A stretch of DNA of 64,000 bases, taken from assembly GCA_020199905.1 (NCBI GenBank), contig JAIVJS010000081.1, forward strand, positions 30,050-94,049, in the 5' to 3' direction. The DNA is from Acidobacteriota bacterium (lineage in GTDB: Bacteria; Acidobacteriota; Thermoanaerobaculia; UBA5066; Gp7-AA6). A program made the position numbers and the translations under genes. Of the stretch, positions 51,515-59,712 are shown piece after piece. Under the pieces are notes generated by a model that saw nothing but the letters and a program-made list of their open reading frames with translations, was not told the origin of the DNA and did no database searches. Numbering within the stretch: position 1 is the stretch's first letter; each line of letters opens with the position of its first letter.

Positions 51515-53602
51515 TTACGGCCGAGGCCGGGGAATTCTAATCGAAGAAATCGATCCATGATCGACCCGAGAGACAGGCGCCGGCGGAATCCACTTCACGA
51601 ACCACTCGAGGTTGCGCTTCATGGCTTCGCGCTCGAGCATCGGCTCGTAGTACAGGTGAGTGGCGCGCGGATAGATGTCGAATTCCACCACCTTTCCGTG
51701 CGCCTTCAAAGCGCGGTAGAACTTCCAGGCATTGGCGATCGGGACTCGCTGGTCCCGCTCTCCGTGCTGGATCAGGAGAGGCGTCGTGACGCGATCGGCG
51801 AAGTTCAGCGGCGAGTGCGCGTAATACGAGTCGCGCGCCTCCCACGGCTTTCGGAAGTACTCCCCGATGAACTCGCCCCCGTCCGACAGCAGGTACTGAT
51901 CGGCGAGATCGCTGATGCTCGCGGCGGAAGAGGCCGCCTTGAACCTCCCGGTCTGAGTCACGATCCAGTTCGTCAGGAAGCCGCCGTACGAGGCGCCCAT
52001 GACGCCGAGCCGAGCGGGATCGGCGACGTCGCTCGCGATCAGGTGGTCGACCCCCGCCATGATGTCTCTGTAGTCGGTTTCGCCCCAGGCGTTCACGATC
52101 GCACGTTGTCCCGCCTCTCCGTACCCGGCGCCGCCGCGAGGCATGGGAAACAGGATGGCGAACCCCGCGCCCGCCAGCGCCTCGACCGGATAGGGATCGA
52201 CCTGCCCGACTGTATGCATGAACTGCGGAAACAGGCCGTGCGTGACGCCGCCTCCCGGGCCGCCGTGGCAATAGACGAGGAGAGGCAGATTCGCTTCCGC
52301 GGATCGGCCGGGAGGCGTGAGAAGCAATCCCCAGATCCTCGTCCCATCGAAGGAGCGCCATTCGACGACGTCCTGCTTGCCGAGCTCGAGGTCCTTGAGC
52401 TCGGGATTCACGTCGCTCAACCTCGCGCTCTTTCCAGAGCGAAGGTCGAGAATCGCGACGTCGCCCATGGACCGGCGATCGACGTCCCGGAACGCGAGCC
52501 GCGAGCCGTCGGCGCTGGCGGAGAGCGAGTACACGAGCGACGCCCCGGCGACCCGCTCGGATCGCCCGTCCTCGAAGCCGACCCGTATGATCGGCTGCTC
52601 GAACATGTGCTCCCCCGACGCGTACGTTCCGTCGTTGGCGAGGACGTAGACGGATCGGCTGTCCCTCGCCCAGACGATCTCGTTGACCCAGGCGTCGTTC
52701 AGGCCGAAGATCCGGACCGCGGACGCGGATCCTCTCGCCGGCACGACCGCGAGGCTGCGCGGCGCCATCAGCTCGGCGCGGCCGTTGGTCGACACGAACG
52801 CGATGCGGGCTCCGTCGGGGGACCACTGGGGCGAGGTGTTCATGCCGGGACGGTCGACGACCACGCGGGGCGACCCGCCGCCCGGCGCCACCGCGTAGAC
52901 GCGCGTCAGGTACTGCGCCTTGAACCCCGTGACCGGCGCGGCGGCGTAAGCAATCTCCCGGCCGTCCGGAGACCACGTCAGCGCGTCGACGTACTGCTCG
53001 GCGGGCGTCAGCAGCCGAGCGCTCGACCCGTCGAGCGGCTGAAGGCAGAGGCGGCGTCCCCGATCCGGCGCATCCACGTGGATGACCCAGGAGAAATCCT
53101 TTCGCTGACGCTGCTCCTCCGGGGAGGCCGCGTCCCGCGTCGTGTACGCGACGCTCTTCCCGTCCGGCGCCCACTCGTACGCGAGCACGCCCTCGGGGGC
53201 CGACGTGAGAGCGCGCGCCGGCTCGCCGCCGGAGGGTGAAAGGGCGAACACCTGCGGCTTGTCCGCCGCGACCCCGAGGAAGGAGATCCGGCCGCCGTCT
53301 GGGGACCACCGCAGCCTGGGCGCCGGCAGCGCGGGGGTGAACACGCGGGTTTCCTCCGCGACCCTGCGGGGCGCTCCCCCGCGCGCTTCGACGACGAAGA
53401 CCGCCGCTTCATGCGCGTTGCGGTCGAGCGACGGCGTCGACACGACATAGGCGACCCGCTGCCCGTCGGGAGCGATCCTCACGTCGACGACCGACCGGAG
53501 CTTCATCAGGTCGTCAACCGTCACGCGAGCCCCTGCTTTCGCGTCGGCGCCCGTGCCCGGAAACGACGCGAGAATCCCGAAAACCGCGAGCGCTCGCCTC
53601 AT
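51515..53602 (-). CDS. Secreted S9 prolyl oligopeptidase / dipeptidyl peptidase
   Basis: 695 residues from ATG 53602 (GGAGG 6 nt upstream). Signal peptide MRRALAVFGILASFPGT. A seven-bladed propeller (~25-420) has repeated WSPDG/ WAPDG turns (RWSPDGGRISFLGV, EWAPDGKSVAYTT, TWSPDGREIAYAA, QWSPDGARIAFVS). Next is the alpha/beta hydrolase domain: LPLLVYCHGGPGGGVTHG, MGASYGGFLTNWIVT (Ser), QHGERDQRVPIANAW (Asp) and YPRATHLYYEPM (His). It cleaves small oligopeptides in the periplasm. The C-terminal RIPRPRP tail is unusual. Confidence 0.92.
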   Translation of the reverse strand: MRRALAVFGILASFPGTGADAKAGARVTVDDLMKLRSVVDVRIAPDGQRVAYVVSTPSLDRNAHEAAVFVVEARGGAPRRVAEETRVFTPALPAPRLRWSPDGGRISFLGVAADKPQVFALSPSGGEPARALTSAPEGVLAYEWAPDGKSVAYTTRDAASPEEQRQRKDFSWVIHVDAPDRGRRLCLQPLDGSSARLLTPAEQYVDALTWSPDGREIAYAAAPVTGFKAQYLTRVYAVAPGGGSPRVVVDRPGMNTSPQWSPDGARIAFVSTNGRAELMAPRSLAVVPARGSASAVRIFGLNDAWVNEIVWARDSRSVYVLANDGTYASGEHMFEQPIIRVGFEDGRSERVAGASLVYSLSASADGSRLAFRDVDRRSMGDVAILDLRSGKSARLSDVNPELKDLELGKQDVVEWRSFDGTRIWGLLLTPPGRSAEANLPLLVYCHGGPGGGVTHGLFPQFMHTVGQVDPYPVEALAGAGFAILFPMPRGGAGYGEAGQRAIVNAWGETDYRDIMAGVDHLIASDVADPARLGVMGASYGGFLTNWIVTQTGRFKAASSAASISDLADQYLLSDGGEFIGEYFRKPWEARDSYYAHSPLNFADRVTTPLLIQHGERDQRVPIANAWKFYRALKAHGKVVEFDIYPRATHLYYEPMLEREAMKRNLEWFVKWIPPAPVSRVDHGSISSIRIPRPRP

Positions 53603-53985
53603 GTCGCCTCCGGGTTTGGCAGGATTATCGCCCCGGAGGGCGACCCCCGCGAGGGCCCGATGCGAACGCCCCCTAAAGGCAAGGAACGCGCCGCGGGTAC
53701 TGTCCCTGAACAAACCCGGACGAGGCTCCGCTGATGCGGAGGTATGGGGCAGGCTTTTTTGGTGGGTCCGACTCTGCCTTTACATACGAACGGAAACGCC
53801 CGGTCGTTTCATCTCCTCGGTCAGGTTTATTTGTTCTTGAGGAGGGACGAACGGGAATTTGCCGCGCGCGCGGACCGTTTCCTCTCCATTCACCAGCGCC
53901 GTGACCCTTTTCGCCCCGGCGCGCCGCGCGGGATCGCTCCGCGGACGGCGCGCGCCTTCTCGTCGTTCGTCTCCTCGCGGGCGTG
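53603..53985. other. Gap without recognised gene
   Basis: Contains GTACTGTCCCTGAAC at ~53697-53711 and a CTTTTTTGG tract at 53754; an 80-codon frame (53744-53986) has no recognised signature. The promoter of the S9 gene should lie at its left end. Confidence 0.4.
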
Positions 53986-54210
53986 ATGCCGAAGATCGAT
54001 CTCGGGGACTTCTCCGTCGCGACGCTTCTCTTCGCCGTTCTCTTCGGGCTGGTCGGTCTGGCGGCTTTTCGTTACGGAAGAAAAAACGGCGAGCCGCGAC
54101 AGCTCTTTCTCGGCATCGCCCTGATGGCCTATGGGTACTTCGTTACGAATGCCTGGATTTCGCTCGGCATCGGAGCGGTGCTGACGCTGCTCCTGTTCTT
54201 CCCCGCCTGA
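53986..54210 (+). CDS. Small two-span membrane protein
   Basis: 74 residues from ATG 53986 (GTG 53983 also possible; no ribosome site). Two hydrophobic helices, FSVATLLFAVLFGLVGLAAF and LFLGIALMAYGYFVTNAWIS, with the polar turn RYGRKNGEPRQ and a third hydrophobic end (GIGAVLTLLLFFPA). The RKNGEP turn and YGYFVT helix occur in small conserved proteins next to transport genes in other bacteria. Function unknown. Confidence 0.7.
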   Translation: MPKIDLGDFSVATLLFAVLFGLVGLAAFRYGRKNGEPRQLFLGIALMAYGYFVTNAWISLGIGAVLTLLLFFPA

Positions 54211-54273
54211 AGGCGAGCCGCTCTTTCCATCCTTTCGAGTGGTATATGTACACGCACAGCCTGGAAAAGACGG

Positions 54274-54495
54274 ATGCCGGGAACGGAGAGAACGACGGAG
54301 CGGAACCATGAAGCGGATTCTCGCGTCGAGAAGCTCTTGAATGAGCGCGCGGACCCGCGCGACTACGCCGCCGACAGTCCGCTCGGCAAGAAGCTCGATG
54401 GCTACGAGTGGATCCTCTTCATCAGCGCTCACAGCCGGCGGCACACCCAGCAGATGCTCGAAGTCAAAGCGGACCCGAATTTTCCGACGAAGTAA
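54274..54495 (+). pseudogene. DinB-family C-terminal remnant
   Basis: 73 codons; after an unrelated start, the part EKLLNERADPRDYAADSPLG then KKLDGYEWILFISAHSRRHT and QQMLEVKADPNFP matches the C-terminal helices of DinB-like proteins (HSxRHxxQ). The first ~100 residues are missing. Confidence 0.65.
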
Positions 54496-54534
54496 TCCGC
54501 GACGCGGAAATACACGAAAAAAAGGAGAAAAACT

Positions 54535-54960
54535 ATGCAAAAACCGCAACGCATCGGCCTCGCGATCCTTCTTTCGCTCGGTGTTTCGATGGCGGCCCTG
54601 GCGGCCGGAAGCGGAAAGGACCTCGAGGCCACTCCCCAGGCGAAAGCGTACCGGGCGCTTCTGAAGGCGATCGATGCCGGCGACTACGAGGCTTACAAGA
54701 AATGCATGATGGCGGAGGCCGGGAAGGACATCGACGCCCAGGTGAAGCAGATGGGAAAGACGCCGAAAGAGACGATGGGCTTCTTCAAGATGATGGAGCC
54801 AACGGACGTCAAGTTCACGTCGCTCGACGTGAAGGACAAGAAGGCGACGCTCAGCGCCACGGGAAAATCGTCCGGCGAGGTGAACAGAGGAACGATCGAG
54901 CTGGCCGAAGAGAACGGCCAGTGGAAGATCGGCAAGCAGAGCTGGACGAACGCGAAGTAG
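54535..54960 (+). CDS. Small exported protein (DUF4878/lumazine-binding-like)
   Basis: 141 residues from ATG 54535 (AAAGGAG 8 nt upstream). Signal peptide QRIGLAILLSLGVSMAALAA. The mature part, TPQAKAYRALLKAIDAGDYE, AYKKCMMAEAGKDIDAQVKQ, PTDVKFTSLDVKDKKATLSA and GTIELAEENGQWKIGKQSW, has the helix-then-strand layout of NTF2-like DUF4878 proteins. Lower GC and Lys-rich compared with neighbours. Function unknown. Confidence 0.65.
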   Translation: MQKPQRIGLAILLSLGVSMAALAAGSGKDLEATPQAKAYRALLKAIDAGDYEAYKKCMMAEAGKDIDAQVKQMGKTPKETMGFFKMMEPTDVKFTSLDVKDKKATLSATGKSSGEVNRGTIELAEENGQWKIGKQSWTNAK

Positions 54961-55234
54961 ACGTTCAGACAATTTCAGGGGTGCGGGCCGGTTCCTGAGA
55001 AGGGATCGGCCCGCCTAATTCGGGGCCGTGGCGCGTCACCGCTTCGGTTGCTCCCGCGAGGACGACCATTCCTCCGGGGAGCGGGTCCCCTGATCGCGAG
55101 CCCGCGGCAGAGCCGTTTCGACCCGCCTCCCCCCCGCAACCCTCTGAAAACACAGGACGCGGAGTCGATCCCCACGTCTCCTCATGGCACATGGATTGCT
55201 CCTTCTCTGGACAGGAACCTGAGAAGGAGGATTG

Positions 55235-55696
55235 ATGAAACTGAAGTCCTTGCACAAAACGATGTTGAGCATCGTGCTGGCGGGAGGCGCCGCGGCGACC
55301 ACGCTGGCGCAGATCCCGCTGCCGCCGCTTCCGCCGGGCTTGAACGTCCGGATCACCACCGGTAGACCGCCGGCGCCCCGCCGGGAAGTCCGCCCCGCCC
55401 GACCGGGCCCCGAGTACGTATGGGTTGGCGGTTTCTACGACAACGACCGCGGCCGCTACGGCTGGATCCCCGGCCGCTGGGAACGCCGCGCGGCTCCGGA
55501 CGCCTACTGGATTCCGGCGCGTTACGTCCGCACGGCCCGGGGCACCATCTACGAGCCGGGTCACTGGTCGAACCAGCAGCTCGTCGTGGAGGACGACATC
55601 CGTCAGAACCGCGACTGGCGGCGCCACGAGCGGATGCACGAGCGGGAGCTCGAGCGTGAGCGCAACCGCGACTACTGGGATCGCGACCGTCAGTAA
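55235..55696 (+). CDS. Secreted WxxGxW (YXWQPGHW-type) repeat protein
   Basis: 153 residues from ATG 55235 (AAGGAGG 4 nt upstream). Signal peptide MLSIVLAGGAAATTLAQ. Three aromatic repeats: PEYVWVGGFYDNDRGRYGWI, PGRWERRAAPDAYWIPARYV and GTIYEPGHWSNQQLVVEDD, of the YXWY/WxxGxW class. The Arg/Glu-rich tail (RRHERMHERELERERNRDYW) is highly charged. Cell-envelope protein of unknown role. A perfect terminator follows. Confidence 0.75.
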   Translation: MKLKSLHKTMLSIVLAGGAAATTLAQIPLPPLPPGLNVRITTGRPPAPRREVRPARPGPEYVWVGGFYDNDRGRYGWIPGRWERRAAPDAYWIPARYVRTARGTIYEPGHWSNQQLVVEDDIRQNRDWRRHERMHERELERERNRDYWDRDRQ

Positions 55697-55732
55697 GAGC
55701 GCGGCGGTCTTTCGGCCGTTCACGGGACTCGG

Positions 55733-55764
55733 ACGGCGGCTCGCATCGGCGGGCCGCCGTTTTC
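55733..55764 (+). terminator. Rho-independent terminator
   Basis: ACGGCGGC (55733-55740) pairs with GCCGCCGT (55753-55760), 12-nt loop, followed by TTTCTTT. Confidence 0.85.
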
Positions 55765-55772
55765 TTTGCCGC

Positions 55773-56255
55773 CTAGGTCCCCGGATCGTCTCCGGAGGGT
55801 CCGTAGATCGACGGCACCTTGCCGCCCATCGGCCGCAGATACGCGGAGAGCTGACCGCGATGGTGGATCGCGTCGAACAGGAAGCCCCACAGCATCTCGC
55901 CGAGAGGCGCCTCCCAGACCGTTTTTCCGTCCATCATGAATCGCGCGCTCTTCTGCCAGCCCGCGTCGTCCAGCCCTTCGATTTGCTTCAGAAGGTCTGC
56001 CGCGTTCCGCTCGTACGCTGCAATGGATTCCTCGATGGCCGGCGCCGGCTTTTGCGAGTAGTTGACCTCCGACCGCTCGACGATCGTGCACGCGTCGTGA
56101 AGCTCGTCGGCGAGCAGCCAGACGAGATCCCCGGCGGACATCGACCGGGGATGCGGACGGTAGCCGGCCTCGCCGGCGGGAATCGCCTGAAAAACCCGAA
56201 GGAACGCGGGCCGCTCCGCCTTGAGTCGCTCGCCGAAGTACTTCCGCGAATTCAT
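55773..56255 (-). CDS. DinB-family protein
   Basis: 160 residues from ATG 56255 (GGGAGGAG 5 nt upstream). DinB four-helix bundle: AGDLVWLLADELHDACTIVE (first metal-ligand helix), EESIAAYERNAADLLKQIEG, GEMLWGFLFDAIHHRGQLSA with the conserved HHRGQ, and the terminal VPSIYGPSGDDPG. Metal-dependent thiol transferase-type fold; substrate unknown. The terminator of the convergent gene sits just beyond its stop. Confidence 0.88.
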   Translation of the reverse strand: MNSRKYFGERLKAERPAFLRVFQAIPAGEAGYRPHPRSMSAGDLVWLLADELHDACTIVERSEVNYSQKPAPAIEESIAAYERNAADLLKQIEGLDDAGWQKSARFMMDGKTVWEAPLGEMLWGFLFDAIHHRGQLSAYLRPMGGKVPSIYGPSGDDPGT

Positions 56256-56327
56256 GGCTCTCCTCCCTTTCGCGTCCCCGGCGAAGTCCGCCGCCCGGAC
56301 GGCGGCCCGCACTTTATCCGGAAAGGA

Positions 56328-56813
56328 TCAGGGAAGCAGCTGGATCGTGTCCTCCGCGACGGCGTCGCCGGAGCGGACCCCGTCGGCCGTCATCGAGGCG
56401 CGGACCGTCAGACTCTGCGCCGCCGAACCCGCTGGAAGGACGCCGGACGCCCGGATATGGAGCCGGGACTGCGAGTTCGAGTCGAGCGTGTTCAGGTCCC
56501 AGCTCACGGTCGCCCCCGTTCCATTGGAGAACGTGGCGGAAGTGCCGGCGGATGGCTCCACCCCGAGAACGAGGAGCGGCGCGGGAAGCGTCACCTGGAC
56601 GTGGCCGTTCCGGACGTTGTTGATGCCGATCGCCACCGCGCTGACGTCGATCACGAACGTCTCCCCGGAGCGCGCGGATTCGGGCGCGTCCACGCGGACG
56701 TTGGCGAGGGCGCCCGGCGCCGTGCTCGTCTCGCGGTCGTGACATCCCACGAGAATGAGGATCAGGAAGAACGGAATTCCTGCCATGCTCCGGGCCTTCA
56801 TCGGAAACCTCAT
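56328..56813 (-). CDS. Lipoprotein with Ig-like/cohesin-like domain
   Basis: 161 residues. Lipoprotein signal AGIPFFLILILVGC-HD. The mature part, VDAPESARSGETFVIDVSAV, VQVTLPAPLLVLGVEPSAGT, ATFSNGTGATVSWDLNTLDS and SLTVRASMTADGV, is a single beta-sandwich domain like cohesin/DUF11-type modules. ATG 56813 follows GAGGAGG by six nucleotides. The twelve-nucleotide start segment is duplicated (56799-56822), so ATG 56801 is an alternative start. Function unknown. Confidence 0.72.
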   Translation of the reverse strand: MRFPMKARSMAGIPFFLILILVGCHDRETSTAPGALANVRVDAPESARSGETFVIDVSAVAIGINNVRNGHVQVTLPAPLLVLGVEPSAGTSATFSNGTGATVSWDLNTLDSNSQSRLHIRASGVLPAGSAAQSLTVRASMTADGVRSGDAVAEDTIQLLP

Positions 56814-56933
56814 CGGAAACCTCCTCTGGGTGTTCCCCTCGGTCATCCTCGACCAGTGCGGGTGCCATCGGGCGATGTTCTAATCCCCTCCTGATGAAAG
56901 CTCCCGCGAGCCGGCGGAATTCCTGACGCGCTC

Positions 56934-57698
56934 ATGCAGACACTGGCCGTCCCGTTCCATGTCGGCGATTTCGTGGAGGGTTTTCACGCGCCGGCCGGGG
57001 CGACGCTCTTCCGGCCCGAGCTGCCGGCCCTCGCGCCCTCGCAGAGGATGGCGGCTCTCTTCGGGGACCTCGCGGGGGAGGTCGCGCGCGCCGGAACTCC
57101 GCTCGTCTATGCGGGCGACTGCATGGCGCCGCTCGGCGTGCTCGCCGGCCTCGAGCGCCGCGGCCTCTCTCCCTTCGTGGTCTGGCTCGATGCGCACGGA
57201 GATTTCAACACCTGGGAAACGACGCCGTCGGGATACATCGGAGGGATGCCCGTCGCCATGATGGCGGGGCGGGGAGAACAGACGATCGTCCGGGCGATCG
57301 GGCTTCGAACCGTCGAGCCTGGCCGCATCCTGATCGCCGATGCGCGCGACGTCGACCCCGCCGAGGGCGTGGCGCTCGACGGGTCCGGCATCCGCATAGT
57401 CGGGGTGGAAGAGATCGCGCGGGCTCTCCCGGCGGACGTCCCCATCTACGTCCATCTCGACGTGGACGTCGTCACCCCGTCGGAGATGCCGGCGCTTCGC
57501 TTCCCCGCCGCCGGGGGTCCCTCGCTGTCATCGGTGGAAAAGGCTCTCCGCGCGATCGGGGGAACGGGACGCGCCGTCTGCGCGACGGTGGCTTGCACCT
57601 GGAACCCTCTGGGTCCTAGCGCCGGAGCGGCAGCGGCCGCGACGGACCGCCTGGTGGCCGCGCTCACGGGCCAGCGTCGCCGGGCCGCGTCCGGTTGA
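56934..57698 (+). CDS. Arginase/agmatinase-fold protein
   Basis: 254 residues from ATG 56934. Ureohydrolase metal motifs: TPLVYAGDCMAPLGVLAGLE (usually GGDHS; here Cys replaces His), PFVVWLDAHGDFNTWETTPS (DAHxD) and VPIYVHLDVDVVTPSEMPAL (DxDxxDP-like). The changed first ligand and short length (usual 290-330) place it in a divergent branch; arginase, agmatinase or formiminoglutamase activity is uncertain. Similar proteins occur in Actinobacteria and Acidobacteriota. Ends just before dispersed element copy 5. Confidence 0.78.
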   Translation: MQTLAVPFHVGDFVEGFHAPAGATLFRPELPALAPSQRMAALFGDLAGEVARAGTPLVYAGDCMAPLGVLAGLERRGLSPFVVWLDAHGDFNTWETTPSGYIGGMPVAMMAGRGEQTIVRAIGLRTVEPGRILIADARDVDPAEGVALDGSGIRIVGVEEIARALPADVPIYVHLDVDVVTPSEMPALRFPAAGGPSLSSVEKALRAIGGTGRAVCATVACTWNPLGPSAGAAAAATDRLVAALTGQRRRAASG

Positions 57699-57701
57699 CC
57701 T

Positions 57702-57777
57702 TCGATTCCCGATCCAGTTGACCGCGGAGTACCGCGGCCGTGTCGCTCCCGGTGGTCGCTCCGCTCCCGATTCCCGG
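57702..57777. repeat. Dispersed element copy 5
   Basis: Plus-oriented: GATTCCCGATC, GTTGACCGCGGAGTACCGCG, then GGTGGTCGCTCCGCTCCCG, GATTCCCGGCC. It lies between the convergent arginase-like and cupredoxin genes. Confidence 0.88.
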
Positions 57778-57795
57778 CCCGCGGAACGCCTCCCG

Positions 57796-58237
57796 CTACG
57801 GAGCGACGGTGACCGTTCCCTCCATGTCGTCATGCCCGATCCCGCAGGAGGAGTTCGTGCAGCCGTACGGAAACGTGCCGGTCTGGCCGGGTGTGAAGCT
57901 CATCATCACGCTCTCGCCGGGCGCCACGCTCACGGCGCTCAGGCCGAGCGCCGCGATCCCGCTGAATGTGTGAAACGAGCTGTCCTCGGGACCGTCGTTG
58001 AAGAACTCGATGCGATAAGGCGGGGGTCGCGGTCGGGCCCGGCCCGGGGAGGGTCGGCGTGGGCGCCGGCCCGGCGGTGCGCCGTCTCGGGATCCGAATG
58101 ATCGGCATACGCTCGACGGCCGCGTCGGCCGCGGCCGTCCTCGCCGACGGGGCCGACGCCGCCTCGGTCGGCAGCTTTTTCGAGTCCGAGTCGCAGGCGA
58201 AGGAGAGCATGGCGGCCGTCAGGAGAGTCGCCGCCAA
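57796..58237 (-). pseudogene. Cupredoxin lipoprotein with one-base frameshift
   Basis: Starting near TTG 58237, a lipoprotein signal (LAATLLTAAMLSFAC-DS) and a Pro/Thr linker (TAGPAPTPTLPGPGPTATP) are followed, one frame over, by PPYRIEFFNDGPEDSSFHTF, SGIAALGLSAVSVAPGESVM and PYGCTNSSCGIGHDDMEGTV. The break is in a CCCCC run near 58025 (one C too many), so a sequencing error is quite possible and the protein may be intact. Copper ligands: His in FHTF, Cys-x4-Cys-x3-His-x2-Met at the C-terminus, reminiscent of CuA or blue-copper sites. It follows DUF1501 by ~47 nt. Confidence 0.65.
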
Positions 58238-58284
58238 AAGCGAGCGCGGGCGGACCCCCGCGCGGGTGTTTTGGACGCCCGGGA

Positions 58285-59712
58285 TCAAGCCAGGAAGGCC
58301 AGGTTGGGCGTGGTGAACCGGGACAGCAGCGGGAACACGGTCGAGAGGTCGTTGTCCGCGAGTCCGAACCACGTGGCGAGAGTCGCCGCGTATTGGTCGA
58401 CGGAGGCCGTCGGAATCCAGCGCCCGCGGGTATCCGTGTCGTTCGGCCCGCCCAGCGTCAGGGTCGGGAAGACCGTGTTGTTGGGGCCCTTCACGCCGTA
58501 GAAGTCCTTGCCGATGACGGAGCTGCCCATGACGAACTGGTGGCTGCCCCACGCGTGGTCCGTTCCCACCGTCGGCGCGCTCGACCCGGCCGGCTGAAGC
58601 GTACGCGCGAAGTCGGACAGGGTGAAGGTCGTCACGCGGGAATCCACGCCGAGCTCGACCGTGGCGTCGAAGAATGCCTTCATCGCCATCGACAACTGCG
58701 TGAGCAGGTTCTGCTGCGTCGTCAGCTGGTCCTGGTGGGTGTCGAATCCGCCGAGGGTGCAGAAAAACATCTGGCGGTTCAACCCGAGAGCCGGCGCCGT
58801 CTGGTTCAGCTTGATGACCTTGGCGACCTGCTTCAACTGATTCCCCAGGCCCGTCGCCGGAAACACCGTCGTGAGCGTGGGATCTGGACCGCTCAACGAC
58901 GCGATGATGTCCACGGCCTGCTGCGTCGAATCGCTCGCGGCGGCCACGAGGCTCGCCGTGCGATCGATGGTCCGGAGAAAATTCATCGAGTTGCGTCGCG
59001 CCACGTCCGCCGCGCTGGTGCTGAACCCGTTCAACACGAGCACCTGGTTCAACGCGGTCGGCGCGGCGGAGATCGCGAGCGGGCGCGTCGCCAGCCCCTG
59101 CCCGAACACGGCCGCCCCGGAGACCGACGTGATGAGAGGGAAACCGCTGCCGGCGTTGAAGGAGAGCATCTTGTCCGCGGCCGCGCCGCCCCAGCCGACC
59201 TGGGTGCGGACGTCCGAGCGGGACGTCTGCCATTGCGCGACCTGGTCGGAATGCGAGAAGAGCTGGTAGGGCCGCGCCCCCCCGCTCTGGTACTGCGTCC
59301 GGGTGAGCGGCTGCACGAGAGGGCCGACGTTGGCAATCACCGCGAGGCGGCTCTGGTCCCACAGCGCCTTCAGCTCCGGCAGCGCCGGGTGCAGGCCGAA
59401 GTCGGTTCCAAGGGAAGGGGGTGTGATCGGAATCAGCTGCGTCGTCCCCAGCGCGAGGCCGGAGGCGTTCCGGGCGAGGGAGTAGGAGTTGTATCCGGTC
59501 GCGTCCAGGGGAACGATCATGTTGTTGGAGTCGTTGCCGCCGCTCAGGAAGATGCAGACGAGCGCCTTGTAGTCGGTGGGCGCCGCCGTCAACGCGTGGG
59601 CGCTGATCAGCCCGAATTTCTCGATTCCCGCCGAGAACGCAGCCGCGCCGAGCGCCAGGCATCCCGTGCGCTTCAGAAAGTCGCGCCGGGACTGTTCCAT
59701 TTTGTTGTTCAT
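58285..59712 (-). CDS. DUF1501 exported protein
   Basis: 475 residues from ATG 59712, which overlaps the DUF1800 stop (ATGA). Twin-arginine signal SRRDFLKRTGCLALGAAAFS. DUF1501 (sulfatase-like fold) features: KALVCIFLSGGNDSNNMIVP, FGLHPALPELKALWDQSRLA, RQMFFCTLGGFDTHQDQLTT, FTLSDFARTLQPAGS, GTDHAWGSHQFVMG and DDTDTRGRWIP-like NDTDTRGRWIPTASV. DUF1501 and DUF1800 genes are regular partners in many phyla; their biochemical function is unknown. Here the unit also includes a cupredoxin. Confidence 0.9.
   Translation of the reverse strand: MNNKMEQSRRDFLKRTGCLALGAAAFSAGIEKFGLISAHALTAAPTDYKALVCIFLSGGNDSNNMIVPLDATGYNSYSLARNASGLALGTTQLIPITPPSLGTDFGLHPALPELKALWDQSRLAVIANVGPLVQPLTRTQYQSGGARPYQLFSHSDQVAQWQTSRSDVRTQVGWGGAAADKMLSFNAGSGFPLITSVSGAAVFGQGLATRPLAISAAPTALNQVLVLNGFSTSAADVARRNSMNFLRTIDRTASLVAAASDSTQQAVDIIASLSGPDPTLTTVFPATGLGNQLKQVAKVIKLNQTAPALGLNRQMFFCTLGGFDTHQDQLTTQQNLLTQLSMAMKAFFDATVELGVDSRVTTFTLSDFARTLQPAGSSAPTVGTDHAWGSHQFVMGSSVIGKDFYGVKGPNNTVFPTLTLGGPNDTDTRGRWIPTASVDQYAATLATWFGLADNDLSTVFPLLSRFTTPNLAFLA

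Noticed and set aside
53690..53760. Mobile-element end (GTACTGTCCCTGAAC)
   Set aside because: Only a single short copy was seen, with no partner repeat or transposase in the window.
53744..53986. 80-codon frame with an ATG
   Set aside because: No family signature, ribosome site one nucleotide from ATG, and composition like non-coding sequence.
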